From a virus: a stretch of 61,846 bases of DNA. Positions within the stretch are counted from its first letter, which is position 1, and the number at the start of each line of letters is the position of its first letter. Under the pieces are notes generated by a model that was not told the DNA's origin, searched no databases, and saw only the letters and a program-made list of their open reading frames with translations. The stretch spans positions 1 to 61,846 of IMG/VR virus record IMGVR_UViG_3300030329_003801; one strand, 5' to 3'. Shown here piece after piece: positions 33,339 through 40,810 of the stretch. Position numbers and translations under genes: made by a program.

Positions 33339-33357
33339 AAGTAAAAAAGGATACTAA
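33247..33357 (+). CDS. Very small Lys-rich protein
   Basis: 36 residues, MPKVGKKKFPYTKKGKKEAK followed by a Tyr, Ala and Lys-rich tail. This exact type of short peptide (PKVGKK-F-Y-T-x-x-G) recurs in many marine phage genomes. It begins inside the previous gene and its stop overlaps the next start. It may coat or condense DNA in the virion, though this is not shown. Confidence 0.6.
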   Translation: MPKVGKKKFPYTKKGKKEAKKYAKKKKKKVKSKKGY

Positions 33358-33521
33358 TGTCAAGAAGAAGAAAACCGTCAAGGGCTTCATCTAGAAGAAG
33401 AGTTAAAGTGGAAGAAGGAAAAGCTATGCGTACACCTTTGTCTTCAAGAAAGATTAGTGACATTGTTAAAGATATTAAGAAACTTAAAAAGAAAAAGAAA
33501 AAGAAAAGAGGGAAAAAATAA
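33357..33521 (+). CDS. Small Arg/Lys-rich protein
   Basis: 54 residues with an Arg/Ser-rich N-terminus (MSRRRKPSRASSRRRVKVEE) and a Lys-rich C-terminus. Both ends overlap neighbours by one base (TAATG). The middle has RTPLSSRKISDIVKDIKK. Charge suggests nucleic-acid binding or virion DNA packing. It forms a tandem of basic mini-genes with 33247. Confidence 0.55.
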   Translation: MSRRRKPSRASSRRRVKVEEGKAMRTPLSSRKISDIVKDIKKLKKKKKKKRGKK

Positions 33522-35023
33522 TGAAAAACTATCTAGGAAAAACAGAGCAAGTTAAAGCACCACGCAATTGGAAGTCATCTCCTGATTCACCAGAGACACA
33601 ACTTGCCTATGTAACACAACAAGAAATAGACATGCTCGTAAAAGCAAATATTCATGGGTCTATGCAAGGTAAACCTAACATAGGGCCAAAAGGTATTATT
33701 AGTTTAGATGGCACAGGTGGTTCTATTACAACAAAAAAGAAAACGACAACAAAAAAGAAAACGACAACAGCAGGAACTGGTGGTGGATGGGGTTATTTTG
33801 ATAGTTTAGCTGGTGCTTCTAATCCAAATAATTCAGAAAAAAAACGAAAAGAATTGGAACAACGAGCCAACTCTATTGCTAATAGTCAGGGCTGGGATAC
33901 AGGTAAAGATAGTGCACATCAACAAGCAGTTAATAATGCACAAACAATTTATGGTGGTGGAACAACAGAAAAAGGTTTTAAATGGGGAACTACTACGGGT
34001 GATGGAGATGATGGAACTGCTGATGATGGTGAAACTGTTGTAACTGAAGATAAAATAGAAAATTACAATATTCCCGGAGTTGGAGATGTAAGTAAAAGAT
34101 TATATAATCTTTATCAAACATTGGTTAAAGCATATGGTCAAGCTAAAGCCAAACAAATTATTCAATTAGGAAAAACTGAAGACGATTGGGCTGATAAAAA
34201 TCTTGAAACTCTAACAGAAAAAATTTCTAAAGGAGGTCTTGAAGATTTTAGTCTTCTAGGATTGGCTTCGAATGTATTAAAAAAAGCACCATATGAAAAT
34301 GAATTTCTTGGTTCAGCAGGAGCGGCAAATATACTTAATAAGTTAGAATCAATAACTGATCCAGAAGAAAAACAAGAATATGTTAATAGAATAATTTCAG
34401 CTAATAAAGGTGCTGAACAAATGTTTGGCCCAGATCTTAAAAAAGGTATTACCCCAGACCAATTTGAAAAAATTTTGGTTCAATCAAATCAGGGTAACAA
34501 AAATTTTGACAAGAATTATTACAAAACAAAAGAAGATTACTGGACTATTAATCCACCTCGTACTCGAGGTGATTTAGAACAAGCGGCAGCAGACGGAGTT
34601 ACATGGATACCGGGATTTGGCCCTGTTGAAAGACCAGATCGTGGTGGTAATCAACAAGGTGGTGGTGGTGGTGGTAGTGGTAGTGGTGTTGGTGATCCTA
34701 CTGATTCTACTGATCCTACTGATCCGGGTAGTGGAATGATGCCATCTGGTACATATCTTGCAACACAATTTAATAAAAATCTAGGTCTTACAGGAATAGA
34801 TCCATATCAAAATCAACTATATACGGGTGGGCCAGAACAAAATTATATTGCTGGTGGATATTGGAATCCAAGTGAAAATAAGTTTCTTAGCTCTCCTTGG
34901 GGAACTCAAGACCTCTGGCAAGGAGCAATGCCTATGCAAGAAGGTGGGCCAGTAAGAGCTCCATCATCAAAAGTTACAAATGGTGGTGGTGGATTATTTA
35001 ACTTTAAGGCATATGGATTCTAA
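33521..35023 (+). CDS. Putative virion protein with Gly/Pro linker
   Basis: 500 residues. The N-terminus (PDSPETQLAYVTQQEIDMLV, then LVKANIHGSMQGKPN and GPKGIISLDG) is a recurring module of marine phage proteins. A Thr/Lys linker follows, then a helical middle (about 190-380), a Gly-rich and D-P-T repeat region (about 385-410), and a C-terminus ending EGGPVRAPSSK. Likely virion or tail associated; no enzyme motif. Its stop overlaps the next gene. Confidence 0.5.
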   Translation: MKNYLGKTEQVKAPRNWKSSPDSPETQLAYVTQQEIDMLVKANIHGSMQGKPNIGPKGIISLDGTGGSITTKKKTTTKKKTTTAGTGGGWGYFDSLAGASNPNNSEKKRKELEQRANSIANSQGWDTGKDSAHQQAVNNAQTIYGGGTTEKGFKWGTTTGDGDDGTADDGETVVTEDKIENYNIPGVGDVSKRLYNLYQTLVKAYGQAKAKQIIQLGKTEDDWADKNLETLTEKISKGGLEDFSLLGLASNVLKKAPYENEFLGSAGAANILNKLESITDPEEKQEYVNRIISANKGAEQMFGPDLKKGITPDQFEKILVQSNQGNKNFDKNYYKTKEDYWTINPPRTRGDLEQAAADGVTWIPGFGPVERPDRGGNQQGGGGGGSGSGVGDPTDSTDPTDPGSGMMPSGTYLATQFNKNLGLTGIDPYQNQLYTGGPEQNYIAGGYWNPSENKFLSSPWGTQDLWQGAMPMQEGGPVRAPSSKVTNGGGGLFNFKAYGF

Positions 35024-35127
35024 TGGCTATTACAAGATCAAGTATTCCAACCTTAATAAAAAGAAAACCGAGTGGTAAAGAAAAGAAAAGAAAAAAGAAA
35101 AGAAAAAAGCGTACCCGAAAAAGTTAA
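35023..35127 (+). CDS. Short basic protein
   Basis: 34 residues: MAITRSSIPTLIKRKPSGKE and then a Lys/Arg-rich tail. The opening AITR-S-x-I-P is shared with short phage proteins that precede peptidase genes. It starts on the previous stop (TAATG) and runs into the peptidase gene by 56 bases. Confidence 0.5.
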   Translation: MAITRSSIPTLIKRKPSGKEKKRKKKRKKRTRKS

Positions 35128-35443
35128 AATCGGATATCAAGATGTTCTTATTGAGTGGTCATCGGCTAGTTTTTCTAGGCCGTCTGATTCCTATGGAGAA
35201 TATGACCATCGTAAAAATACTATTTCCATTCAGGACGAACTTTCTAATTTGGATGAAGCAAATACATTACTCCATGAAATACTACATGGAATTGTGTACA
35301 TTAATTCTTTAACTGTTGGAGGGCAGCCATTAGATAAAGAAGATAAAGAAGAGATTGTCATTAACCAAATAACCAATGGTTTAATGCAAGTATTTAGGGA
35401 TAACAAATGGTTATTAGATTTCTTAAAGGAGAAAATCAAATGA
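35072..35443 (+). CDS. Zinc metallopeptidase-like protein (HExxH)
   Basis: 123 residues from a GTG start. After a basic N-terminus comes YGEYDHRKNTISIQDEL and the zinc motif H68-E69-I-L-H72 within LLHEILHGIVY. The arrangement resembles ImmA/IrrE-type and related small phage metallopeptidases. In other phages such proteins may cleave repressors or process proteins; the target here is unknown. It lies in the terminal part of the late operon. Confidence 0.65.
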   Translation: MVKKRKEKRKEKSVPEKVKIGYQDVLIEWSSASFSRPSDSYGEYDHRKNTISIQDELSNLDEANTLLHEILHGIVYINSLTVGGQPLDKEDKEEIVINQITNGLMQVFRDNKWLLDFLKEKIK

Positions 35444-35574
35444 GAAAAATATCGGAGGAACAACTCCAACAAATAATTAGTTATCTTTCTAAACAACCTT
35501 ACATGGAAGTTTTTAGATTAATGCAAATGTTACTTAATCTACCTAAGGAAGAAACAAAAAATACTAAACAATAG
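35440..35574 (+). CDS. Small helical protein, last gene of rightward operon
   Basis: 44 residues, two predicted helices (MRKISEEQLQQIISYLSKQP and VFRLMQMLLNLP). Starts four bases inside the peptidase gene (ATGA) and ends directly at a strong terminator. It may be a partner of the peptidase; the function is unknown. Confidence 0.55.
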   Translation: MRKISEEQLQQIISYLSKQPYMEVFRLMQMLLNLPKEETKNTKQ

Positions 35575-35607
35575 ATCGTCACCTTTGTGGTGGCGGTCTT
35601 TTTTTTT
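35574..35607 (+). terminator. Intrinsic terminator of the rightward late operon
   Basis: A ten-pair stem (GATCGTCACC against GGTGGCGGTC, two G-U pairs) with loop TTTGT is followed by nine T. It begins in the stop codon of the last rightward gene. Confidence 0.9.
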
Positions 35608-35686
35608 GGCTAAACACGAGTTTGGTTGGAAAGCTCTAAACCCAAATTTAAAATCAAAAGAGAGCTGGGGCGGTAGGCGGGAAAAC

Positions 35687-35718
35687 AAAAGGGGCGTATT
35701 TTGCGGTACGCCCCTTTT
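35687..35718. terminator. Bidirectional terminator between convergent operons
   Basis: AAAAGGGGCGTA pairs with TACGCCCCTTTT around the loop TTTTGCGG, twelve pairs in all, so both strands carry a T run. It separates the rightward late operon from the leftward genes ending at 35855. The rest of 35607-35855 (248 bases) holds no gene I can support; its first half is strikingly G+C-rich for this genome. Confidence 0.85.
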
Positions 35719-35854
35719 TACAAGGAAATATAAACGACAGGCAATTCAATAATGAAACAAATAATAGTGGAAAGAAAGCAAGCCCATAAAAGCCACCACC
35801 ATTATTCTACATTATCGTTTCCCAATGGAGATCATTACCCAAGACCTCCTACCA

Positions 35855-36097
35855 TCATGGCTTCTGGGCAACTGGTAATTCATTTATCGGTATAATATGT
35901 AAATTAGTTCCTTTCCAGTTTTCTTTTGGAAATTTACTGGCAAAATCTTTTGTTACAAGATACTTATCTGGCCAAACTCTATTTCCATGTTGATCTTTAT
36001 AAGTGATTGATACAAGCAAATCTTCTTTCAATCTATAATCTGCTATGCCAATGCTACGATTGTACCAAATTGGCTTTGATATGTTGTATTCTCTCAT
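35855..36097 (-). CDS. Unknown small protein
   Basis: 80 residues: WYNRSIGIADYRLKEDLLVS, then IT-Y-K-D-Q-H-G and the ending LHIIPINELPVAQ. Probably a small alpha/beta domain. It has its own upstream space with a copy of the 15-base palindrome (36112-36126), so it may be separately transcribed from the rest of the leftward operon. Family not recognised. Confidence 0.55.
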   Translation of the reverse strand: MREYNISKPIWYNRSIGIADYRLKEDLLVSITYKDQHGNRVWPDKYLVTKDFASKFPKENWKGTNLHIIPINELPVAQKP

Positions 36098-36111
36098 TTT
36101 TTACCTTTCTT

Positions 36112-36126
36112 TTGAAATGATTTCAT
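36112..36126 (-). promoter_or_regulatory. Copy A of shared palindromic operator
   Basis: TTGAAATGATTTCAT matches TTGnAAwnATTnCAA with one end mismatch. It lies 15 bases before the 36097 start codon, close enough to affect initiation of transcription or ribosome entry. Confidence 0.5.
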
Positions 36127-36221
36127 AAAAAAACTCTCTAATTTAGCTCTCAGAACAAAAAAGTAGAGTCCCTTATACGATTGGTCATGTCCTATACAAA
36201 ACCTACTGTATCAATCATTTT

Positions 36222-36803
36222 TCAATGTTTATCCTCGTATCCTTTAGCATTAGGGTTAGAATAGTAATCTTTTCTAACCGAACTCAAAAAATCCTCATTA
36301 CTAGTCTCTTTTTTTATATTTTCTCTATTAGCATCAATTTCAGTCCTCTCACTTGCAGAAGTAATGTTCTTACTAACATCTTTTGCATCGGTAAAAACAA
36401 CAGGGTTAGCTGGTTTGGTAGGTGGAGCATTACTCGTCTCTTCTTTTCTTAATCTATCCTGTTCTTCTTCTGCTTTTCTTTCCTTATTCCTATGTCCATT
36501 TGTTATTAACTCATAAAAATCTTTATTGGTTAATTGAATGTGTTGTTTATCATCATAAACAATAACCCAAGTTCTTATGTGACTACCAGATGTTGTCGTT
36601 AAATCCCACTTCTTAAAAGAATGAACATTTTTTGTTGGTGATGTACCTGCTGTTAAGTATTCAAGCATTTGAATCTTTCCAAGAATTCTTTCATCTCCAT
36701 TATGATTAAAGTGTAAAGTCCACAACACATCTTCGTTAATGTTTGTTTCTGGATTTATTCCTCCATCACTAATTTGATCTATATTTACAATCGTTTTACT
36801 CAT
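36222..36803 (-). CDS. Unknown protein with charged linker
   Basis: 193 residues. An N-terminal domain of about 100 residues (ending IQLTNKDFYELITNG) has alternating strands and no known motif. A charged helix rich in Glu, Arg and Lys and a Pro/Thr/Ser-rich tail follow. Overlaps the DnaA-like gene by 8 bases, so it belongs to the replication operon. Confidence 0.55.
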   Translation of the reverse strand: MSKTIVNIDQISDGGINPETNINEDVLWTLHFNHNGDERILGKIQMLEYLTAGTSPTKNVHSFKKWDLTTTSGSHIRTWVIVYDDKQHIQLTNKDFYELITNGHRNKERKAEEEQDRLRKEETSNAPPTKPANPVVFTDAKDVSKNITSASERTEIDANRENIKKETSNEDFLSSVRKDYYSNPNAKGYEDKH

Positions 36804-37083
36804 ACAAGTTCCTTATTTCTTCTTTAATTTTTTTACAGTCGGCAAAATCTTTTTCACCAAGACTTTTTCTGTAGTAATCTACCGAAGGTCTTTTTCGATT
36901 AACAATTTTTGCTATTTCTTCCTGTTTTAAATTTGTTAATTCAATCAAGAGAAGAACAATTTTCTTTCGTAAATTAACTTCTTCTTTATTTCTTCTTTCT
37001 TTAGATGTAACAACCCATCTAGGAACATTAAAACGAGAACAACAATACTCTAAAACAATTTCTGGATCTAAAGGTCTGTTCAT
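36796..37083 (-). CDS. DnaA domain IV-like DNA-binding protein
   Basis: 95 residues. The helices match the C-terminal DNA-binding domain of DnaA: L-D-P-E-I-V-L-E-Y, then F-N-V...S-K-E-R-R, then the helix-turn-helix LKQEEIAKIVNRKRPSVDYY. There is no ATPase domain. The domain binds DnaA boxes, so the protein may mark the phage origin, or block host initiation. Its start overlaps the stop of the small gene at 37080. Confidence 0.7.
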   Translation of the reverse strand: MNRPLDPEIVLEYCCSRFNVPRWVVTSKERRNKEEVNLRKKIVLLLIELTNLKQEEIAKIVNRKRPSVDYYRKSLGEKDFADCKKIKEEIRNLYE

Positions 37084-37175
37084 AACAAAACTGATAAAAA
37101 AGCTAGAGCAGGAGTAACTAAAACAAAAATTATAATTGAGATCATTATCATATATGTAATTAAATCTATATTCAT
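37080..37175 (-). CDS. 31-residue membrane mini-protein
   Basis: Reads MNIDLITYMIMISIIIFVLV and continues hydrophobic to the stop. The ATG touches the upstream stop and the stop overlaps the next start (ATGA), so it sits exactly in the gap between two genes. One membrane helix. A role at the inner membrane is possible, but nothing more can be said. Confidence 0.5.
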   Translation of the reverse strand: MNIDLITYMIMISIIIFVLVTPALAFLSVLL

Positions 37176-37399
37176 TAGTTTAACCTTTCTTTTATATCGT
37201 TATATGCTCCTCTTAAATGATCTTCTGCTTTATTAAAAAGAAACAAAACACCTTGTGGGCCACTTTCCTCTATTCTTAATCTGGATTCATCCCAATATTT
37301 TTGTTTAAAAGAAATAGTTTTTTTATCATCATCAATAGTTGCTTTACCTTCTTTTACTATATTAACAATAGTGTTAATAAATTTTTCTCTTCCTGACAT
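37175..37399 (-). CDS. Unknown small protein
   Basis: 74 residues with the opening MSGREKFINTIVNIVKEGK, a short strand pair and the ending EDHLRGAYNDIKERLN. Mostly helical. Strong SD (GGAG). No recognised family; the gene lies between the DNA-binding and nuclease genes of the leftward operon. Confidence 0.5.
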   Translation of the reverse strand: MSGREKFINTIVNIVKEGKATIDDDKKTISFKQKYWDESRLRIEESGPQGVLFLFNKAEDHLRGAYNDIKERLN

Positions 37400-37412
37400 T
37401 TCTACTCCTTTT

Positions 37413-37808
37413 CTACAGTTGACCTGATAACTGCATTTCCGTTCTTAAATTTGCTCCTTTTGAGCGAAGTAATTGTATCCAATTACAAAATGAATCATAG
37501 TCTATTTTTGCCTTCAAATATTCTTTTCTAGCAGGACTAAGTTGATCTTTAATAAATGTTGTGCTGTACTCTTGACTTGCATTAGCTCTTATCTCGCTTT
37601 CTCCTACTCCTTTTCCCCCATCCAGAAATTCCGTAGATTTTCCGTCTCTCGTTGGTTTCTTTAAGTCTATTAGATCCTCGTATTTTGACTGTGCTTCTAT
37701 GAGAACGTACCCTAGTTCTCTTTGTCGGTGAATTATCTTGTTGGGATCGAATTGTAATATCTCCCAATCCTCCTTTATGGGCATTCCAATATCTTTTTGC
37801 TCTGCCAT
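37413..37808 (-). CDS. Helical protein overlapping the HNH gene
   Basis: 131 residues, mainly helical, with ARKEYLKAKIDYDSFCNWIQ and a C-terminal LRSKGANLRTEMQLSGQL. Its first 227 bases are shared in another frame with the HNH gene's basic tail. Preceded by GGAGG. Unknown, but its coupling to the nuclease suggests a joint role in recombination or DNA processing. Confidence 0.6.
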   Translation of the reverse strand: MAEQKDIGMPIKEDWEILQFDPNKIIHRQRELGYVLIEAQSKYEDLIDLKKPTRDGKSTEFLDGGKGVGESEIRANASQEYSTTFIKDQLSPARKEYLKAKIDYDSFCNWIQLLRSKGANLRTEMQLSGQL

Positions 37809-38049
37809 AGGGATCTACCTCCTTGTTAATTTCCCAGAATTTTTTTTCAGTAATTCTGTGCAACTCTGAGTGATGAAAAACACAGAGTGGCACAGTAAAT
37901 TGATCACCCACCTTGAGCGACATCGCTTGTGGTTGTGATAGCGTAAGATGATGTGCTTGGACATCACTTCTTCCACAAATGAGACATGGCTGTTCAGAAA
38001 TTCTTCGTAAGTGTTGTTCTGATCTGTATCTCGGTTCATCACTTCTCAA
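37582..38049 (-). CDS. HNH-type nuclease, DUF968-like
   Basis: 155 residues from a TTG start overlapping the SSB-like gene. Zinc and active-site residues: C22-L-I-C25, A-H33-H34, C56-V-F-H59-H60 and H64, followed by EVDPYGRAKRYWN. This fits the DUF968/HNH group of phage nucleases. The C-terminal 70 residues are very basic and encoded where the next gene overlaps. The enzyme probably cuts DNA during recombination or concatemer processing. Confidence 0.65.
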   Translation of the reverse strand: MRSDEPRYRSEQHLRRISEQPCLICGRSDVQAHHLTLSQPQAMSLKVGDQFTVPLCVFHHSELHRITEKKFWEINKEVDPYGRAKRYWNAHKGGLGDITIRSQQDNSPTKRTRVRSHRSTVKIRGSNRLKETNERRKIYGISGWGKRSRRKRDKS

Positions 38050-38294
38050 AATGGAATATCTGGTTCTTCTTCTGAAGATCTATTACTATTAAAACCAGAA
38101 GTTTTTTCTTGAGGTGTTGTAATTTTAAGAGAAACCATAGGAGAGCCATCCTTTGTTTTTCCACCCCACAACGCACCATTGTAAACACCAGCAGGAATAG
38201 TCTGCTCTATCGTAATTTTATTATTTGTATAGCTAGGGTGCTTTTCATCCTTTTTATAATCGTTTTTAAATAGATTTATTTTAACTTCAACCAT
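38046..38294 (-). CDS. Single-strand DNA-binding-like protein
   Basis: 82 residues. The central part (ITIEQTIPAGVYNGALWGGK then SPMVSLKIT) fits a small OB-type barrel. The C-terminus is an acidic tail ending D-I-P-F, the signature by which bacterial SSB recruits partners. Directly beside ERF, the exonuclease and a nuclease, a role in coating single-stranded DNA is likely. Shorter than bacterial SSB (about 170 residues). Confidence 0.6.
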   Translation of the reverse strand: MVEVKINLFKNDYKKDEKHPSYTNNKITIEQTIPAGVYNGALWGGKTKDGSPMVSLKITTPQEKTSGFNSNRSSEEEPDIPF

Positions 38295-39021
38295 CTACTG
38301 TTTTCCTCCATGCTCTGACATTATTCTCAACATCTTTTCTGAACCTTTCAGATAATCCATTGACAAAATTTACATTATCTTTGACGAGTTTGTCAATATC
38401 GTCATTTGATTTTAATTTTCTTAATTCTGATAGAAAATTATTAACTTTTTCAACTTCTGATCCTCCGTTTTCTTGACCTCCAACCACTTTAAGATTAGTA
38501 TTTTTCTTACTATTTGATTGAAATTTTAAAGTATCATCAAAATTGTGTGCAGGTAAACCATCTGCATCTGGAGAAGCAACCATATCTTTATCTTCTCCTG
38601 TCGGTATCATAAACAATCCTCTTAAAAACTGTTTTAAAGCATAGGATTGTGCTGTGCCGTAGGCTTGAGCTCCACGAGGATCAACTCGTATTGTTCTTCG
38701 TAGTGGGTGTGCCCACATCTTGCCAGATTTGTGGACAAGAATAAAATTAAAGACAATAATCAATGATTTATTATCAACTTTCTCATCAATCTCATCCATC
38801 ATTATAGTTAGTCCAGCTTCAGCCAATACCTTACCATAAACTTCTAGGAAATCATCAATACCTGCAAAGTTATAGTTTGCAAATTCATTTCGATTTCCTT
38901 TATAAAGTTTAACTGCCCCACTTGATACCTCATTGAGAGCATTAGCAATCTCTGGTGGCATGGGTGGAAGAGAGGGTAAGATACTGTTCTCTGGAACTTG
39001 GACATATTTAATATCGTTCAT
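38287..39021 (-). CDS. ERF-family single-strand annealing protein
   Basis: 244 residues from ATG 39021, which has GGAGG five bases upstream and overlaps the exonuclease stop (TAATG); an ATG 12 bases earlier would place the SD inside the gene. The ERF core is clear: Y-N-F-A-G-I-D-D, a long strand region, then AQAYGTAQSYALKQFLRGLF and M-I-P-T-G-E-D-K-D. ERF proteins anneal complementary single strands, here paired with the adjacent exonuclease. Confidence 0.85.
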   Translation of the reverse strand: MNDIKYVQVPENSILPSLPPMPPEIANALNEVSSGAVKLYKGNRNEFANYNFAGIDDFLEVYGKVLAEAGLTIMMDEIDEKVDNKSLIIVFNFILVHKSGKMWAHPLRRTIRVDPRGAQAYGTAQSYALKQFLRGLFMIPTGEDKDMVASPDADGLPAHNFDDTLKFQSNSKKNTNLKVVGGQENGGSEVEKVNNFLSELRKLKSNDDIDKLVKDNVNFVNGLSERFRKDVENNVRAWRKTVDG

Positions 39022-39911
39022 TAGAACCTCCATATCTTTCTTCTTGCATTAAGTTTTTCTTTATTTTTCCAAGTCCAATCATCTGGATTTGGTGGATGCA
39101 TCTCAGCAACTTCTTGCCAAGTTTGACACCTAGAAAGTGTTGTTTTCAGCGAAGAAATAACTGAATACAATCTTTCTTTCCAATCTTCGTCTGGATTTTC
39201 TTCCATATATTCTCGAATTGAAAACTTATTTGTATCAGCAGAATAGGTTACTTTTTTTGTTTTCCTATCTGTTGATTTTCTTGATAAAATTTGATGAAAT
39301 TCAACATCACCTTTTTCCTTATTGTAATCTTGTCCATAATAATAAAACATTCCTTGCAACCAATAACCAAAATTCATTTCAGACGATTGTTTTTTCGGAA
39401 CTTTAATATCTACTGTTAAAGGAAATCTATCTTTCTCAAATTCATAATCGGTATAACCAATCATGTCTGGTAGATCTTCATCACCAAATAATTCAGATAG
39501 ACTAATAATAACTTTCTTTTGTGTACCTTTATAGTTTCCAGATTTTTGAACAACATCAATTACCTTATCTACCATTGGTCGAAGTGTTTTTCTTTTTTCT
39601 TTTTCCTCATCTGATTGAGGAAGAATATCACCATTCTCATCTTTTTTTTCTACTGCCCCATCAAATAATGCTTCTGCATAATTATAAACTGTGTCTGGAT
39701 TATTAGGTCTTTGTTCAGCAAAAAGAGTACCAGAACTCTCAATAACATTACCCCCAATCATAGCTATATTGGGAGAAAAGCTACATTTAAAACCATAAGT
39801 CATTAACCAATCAGAATTATAACAAAGGTAAGAATTCAAGTGGGCAGGTGATAAATGGTGAATACCAAATCTTTTCCATACTAATGGATCTCTAAATTTT
39901 GTGTCTATCAT
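39021..39911 (-). CDS. RecB/Cas4-like PD-(D/E)XK exonuclease
   Basis: 296 residues. An N-terminal LSPAHLNSYLCYNSDWL motif as in phage RecB-like nucleases, then the active-site pattern IGYTD155-YEF and V-D168-I-K170, and a Q-motif YWLQGMFYYYG. These residues bind metal and cut DNA ends. Together with ERF and the SSB-like protein it forms a red-like recombination set. Start overlaps the upstream stop. Confidence 0.8.
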   Translation of the reverse strand: MIDTKFRDPLVWKRFGIHHLSPAHLNSYLCYNSDWLMTYGFKCSFSPNIAMIGGNVIESSGTLFAEQRPNNPDTVYNYAEALFDGAVEKKDENGDILPQSDEEKEKRKTLRPMVDKVIDVVQKSGNYKGTQKKVIISLSELFGDEDLPDMIGYTDYEFEKDRFPLTVDIKVPKKQSSEMNFGYWLQGMFYYYGQDYNKEKGDVEFHQILSRKSTDRKTKKVTYSADTNKFSIREYMEENPDEDWKERLYSVISSLKTTLSRCQTWQEVAEMHPPNPDDWTWKNKEKLNARRKIWRF

Positions 39912-40093
39912 GGTAATTTCTCCTCCGATATAAGAGTTGCATTTTCATAATCTTTTTCCTCAACATAAAGATCATTATAAGTGATTTCATAACCACCTTC
40001 TTTAACTAAAATTTTTTCTGCTTCTTTCTTTGTATGTGCTTCAATCTCATAAACTAATTCTGCACTTACACTAAATGTATATCTATTTTTCAC
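39908..40093 (-). CDS. DpnD/PcfM-like small protein
   Basis: 61 residues from a GTG start with GGAGG upstream. The pattern Y-T-F-S-V...YEIEAHTKKEAEKIL then EGGYEITYNDLY resembles the DpnD/PcfM group of short alpha/beta proteins, found on mobile elements. Another one lies at 43777. No function is established. Confidence 0.55.
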   Translation of the reverse strand: MKNRYTFSVSAELVYEIEAHTKKEAEKILVKEGGYEITYNDLYVEEKDYENATLISEEKLP

Positions 40094-40269
40094 GAATACC
40101 TCCTTCTACAATTAGGACACAAACGATGAAATTTGTGTTCACTTAAAAATTCATTATTGCAAATTTCAAAATTCATACACTTCTTCATTTCTTTTTTATG
40201 CTTGTTATCAGCTTTTGGTTTTGAATTGTTATAATAATCTGGTTTTTCCATTTTTAATTCTTTCTTCAT
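40090..40269 (-). CDS. Small zinc-ribbon protein
   Basis: 59 residues. The C-terminus has C31-M-N-F-E-I-C37, F-L-S-E-H-K-F-H-R-L and C51-P-N-C54, a four-cysteine zinc finger typical of small phage proteins in replication operons. Stop overlaps the next GTG start. It may bind DNA or regulate transcription. Confidence 0.65.
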   Translation of the reverse strand: MKKELKMEKPDYYNNSKPKADNKHKKEMKKCMNFEICNNEFLSEHKFHRLCPNCRRRYS

Positions 40270-40277
40270 GGGTAGTT

Positions 40278-40415
40278 TTATCTGCCTACGATTTCTCGCA
40301 CTTCAATGGCACTACCCAAGCCAGTTAAATTTCTGTAATTTGAAGGTAGAGCATCAAGCAGGATGTAAAGAAAACTAAAGACCTTCCTGTCAAAATCTTT
40401 TTCACATTTTCTCAC
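40278..40415 (-). CDS. Small protein, first gene of the leftward operon
   Basis: 45 residues from GTG 40415, chosen because GGAGG lies seven bases upstream; the frame is open to 40475. Reads VRKCEKDFDRKVFSFLYILL, then ALPSNYRNLTGLGSA. Mostly hydrophobic then polar. Family not recognised; position next to the operon promoter suggests early expression. Confidence 0.5.
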   Translation of the reverse strand: MRKCEKDFDRKVFSFLYILLDALPSNYRNLTGLGSAIEVREIVGR

Positions 40416-40536
40416 TACTCTACCTCCAGTATCAAGGGATGAGAACAAAAAACGAATAAGGGAATATACAAACAATTAGGATATATCCGTCTTGTTGCCA
40501 TTGTATATAATTTTTTCATTTTTATTCTCATATACC

Positions 40537-40564
40537 CATATAATGACTTTTTTGACATTATCAA
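40537..40564 (-). promoter_or_regulatory. Leftward promoter of the replication operon
   Basis: On the minus strand TTGATA (40559-40564), a 16-base spacer and TATATG (40537-40542) form a sigma70-like promoter about 120 bases before the 40415 start. Two further TTGACA boxes point rightward at 40552-40557 and 40579-40584, overlapping or adjoining it. Confidence 0.5.
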
Positions 40565-40578
40565 CACTTTTTTTTAAT

Positions 40579-40810
40579 TTGACAAAACTTTTTTTACACA
40601 TTAAAGAATATATATTAACTTGGTTGACTATTATGAAAAGTCTTGTCTGGTAATCGTGAGAGTCCTAGTGCTGAATCGAAAGACCACTTTGATTTGAGAG
40701 TTCGAGGACATAAAGACACTACAGGATATGGGTCAATAATTAAGTTCCTGTCTCGATGAATTGACATCGTGAGTATAAAACACACCCAAGTTAATATAAA
40801 GGGAGTATAA
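40579..40810 (+). promoter_or_regulatory. Rightward promoter and structured leader
   Basis: TTGACA (40579-40584) with weak TAAAGA (40602-40607) would start a leader of about 195 bases before the 40811 gene. It has four stems: GTCCT/AGGAC (40662-40666 with 40705-40709) enclosing AATCgAAAG/CTTTGATT (40674-40694), ACAGGA/TCCTGT (40721-40726 with 40746-40751), and CGATG/CATCG (40754-40758 with 40765-40769). ATCGTGAG occurs twice. It is richer in G+C than the flanks and has no open frame of note. It could be a regulatory RNA, an origin, or both. Confidence 0.45.

Noticed and set aside
35606-35752. 48-codon frame from TTG, starting in the terminator T run
   Set aside because: Any transcript would end before it, and its G+C-rich stretch lowers stop frequency by chance.
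37815-38042. 75-codon frame overlapping the HNH gene start
   Set aside because: It covers the zinc motifs in another frame and lacks an SD or recognisable protein pattern.
40639-40720. tRNA-like or hammerhead-like fold in the control region
   Set aside because: No seven-pair acceptor stem or T-loop; CTGA...GAAA is present but the required stem arrangement is not.
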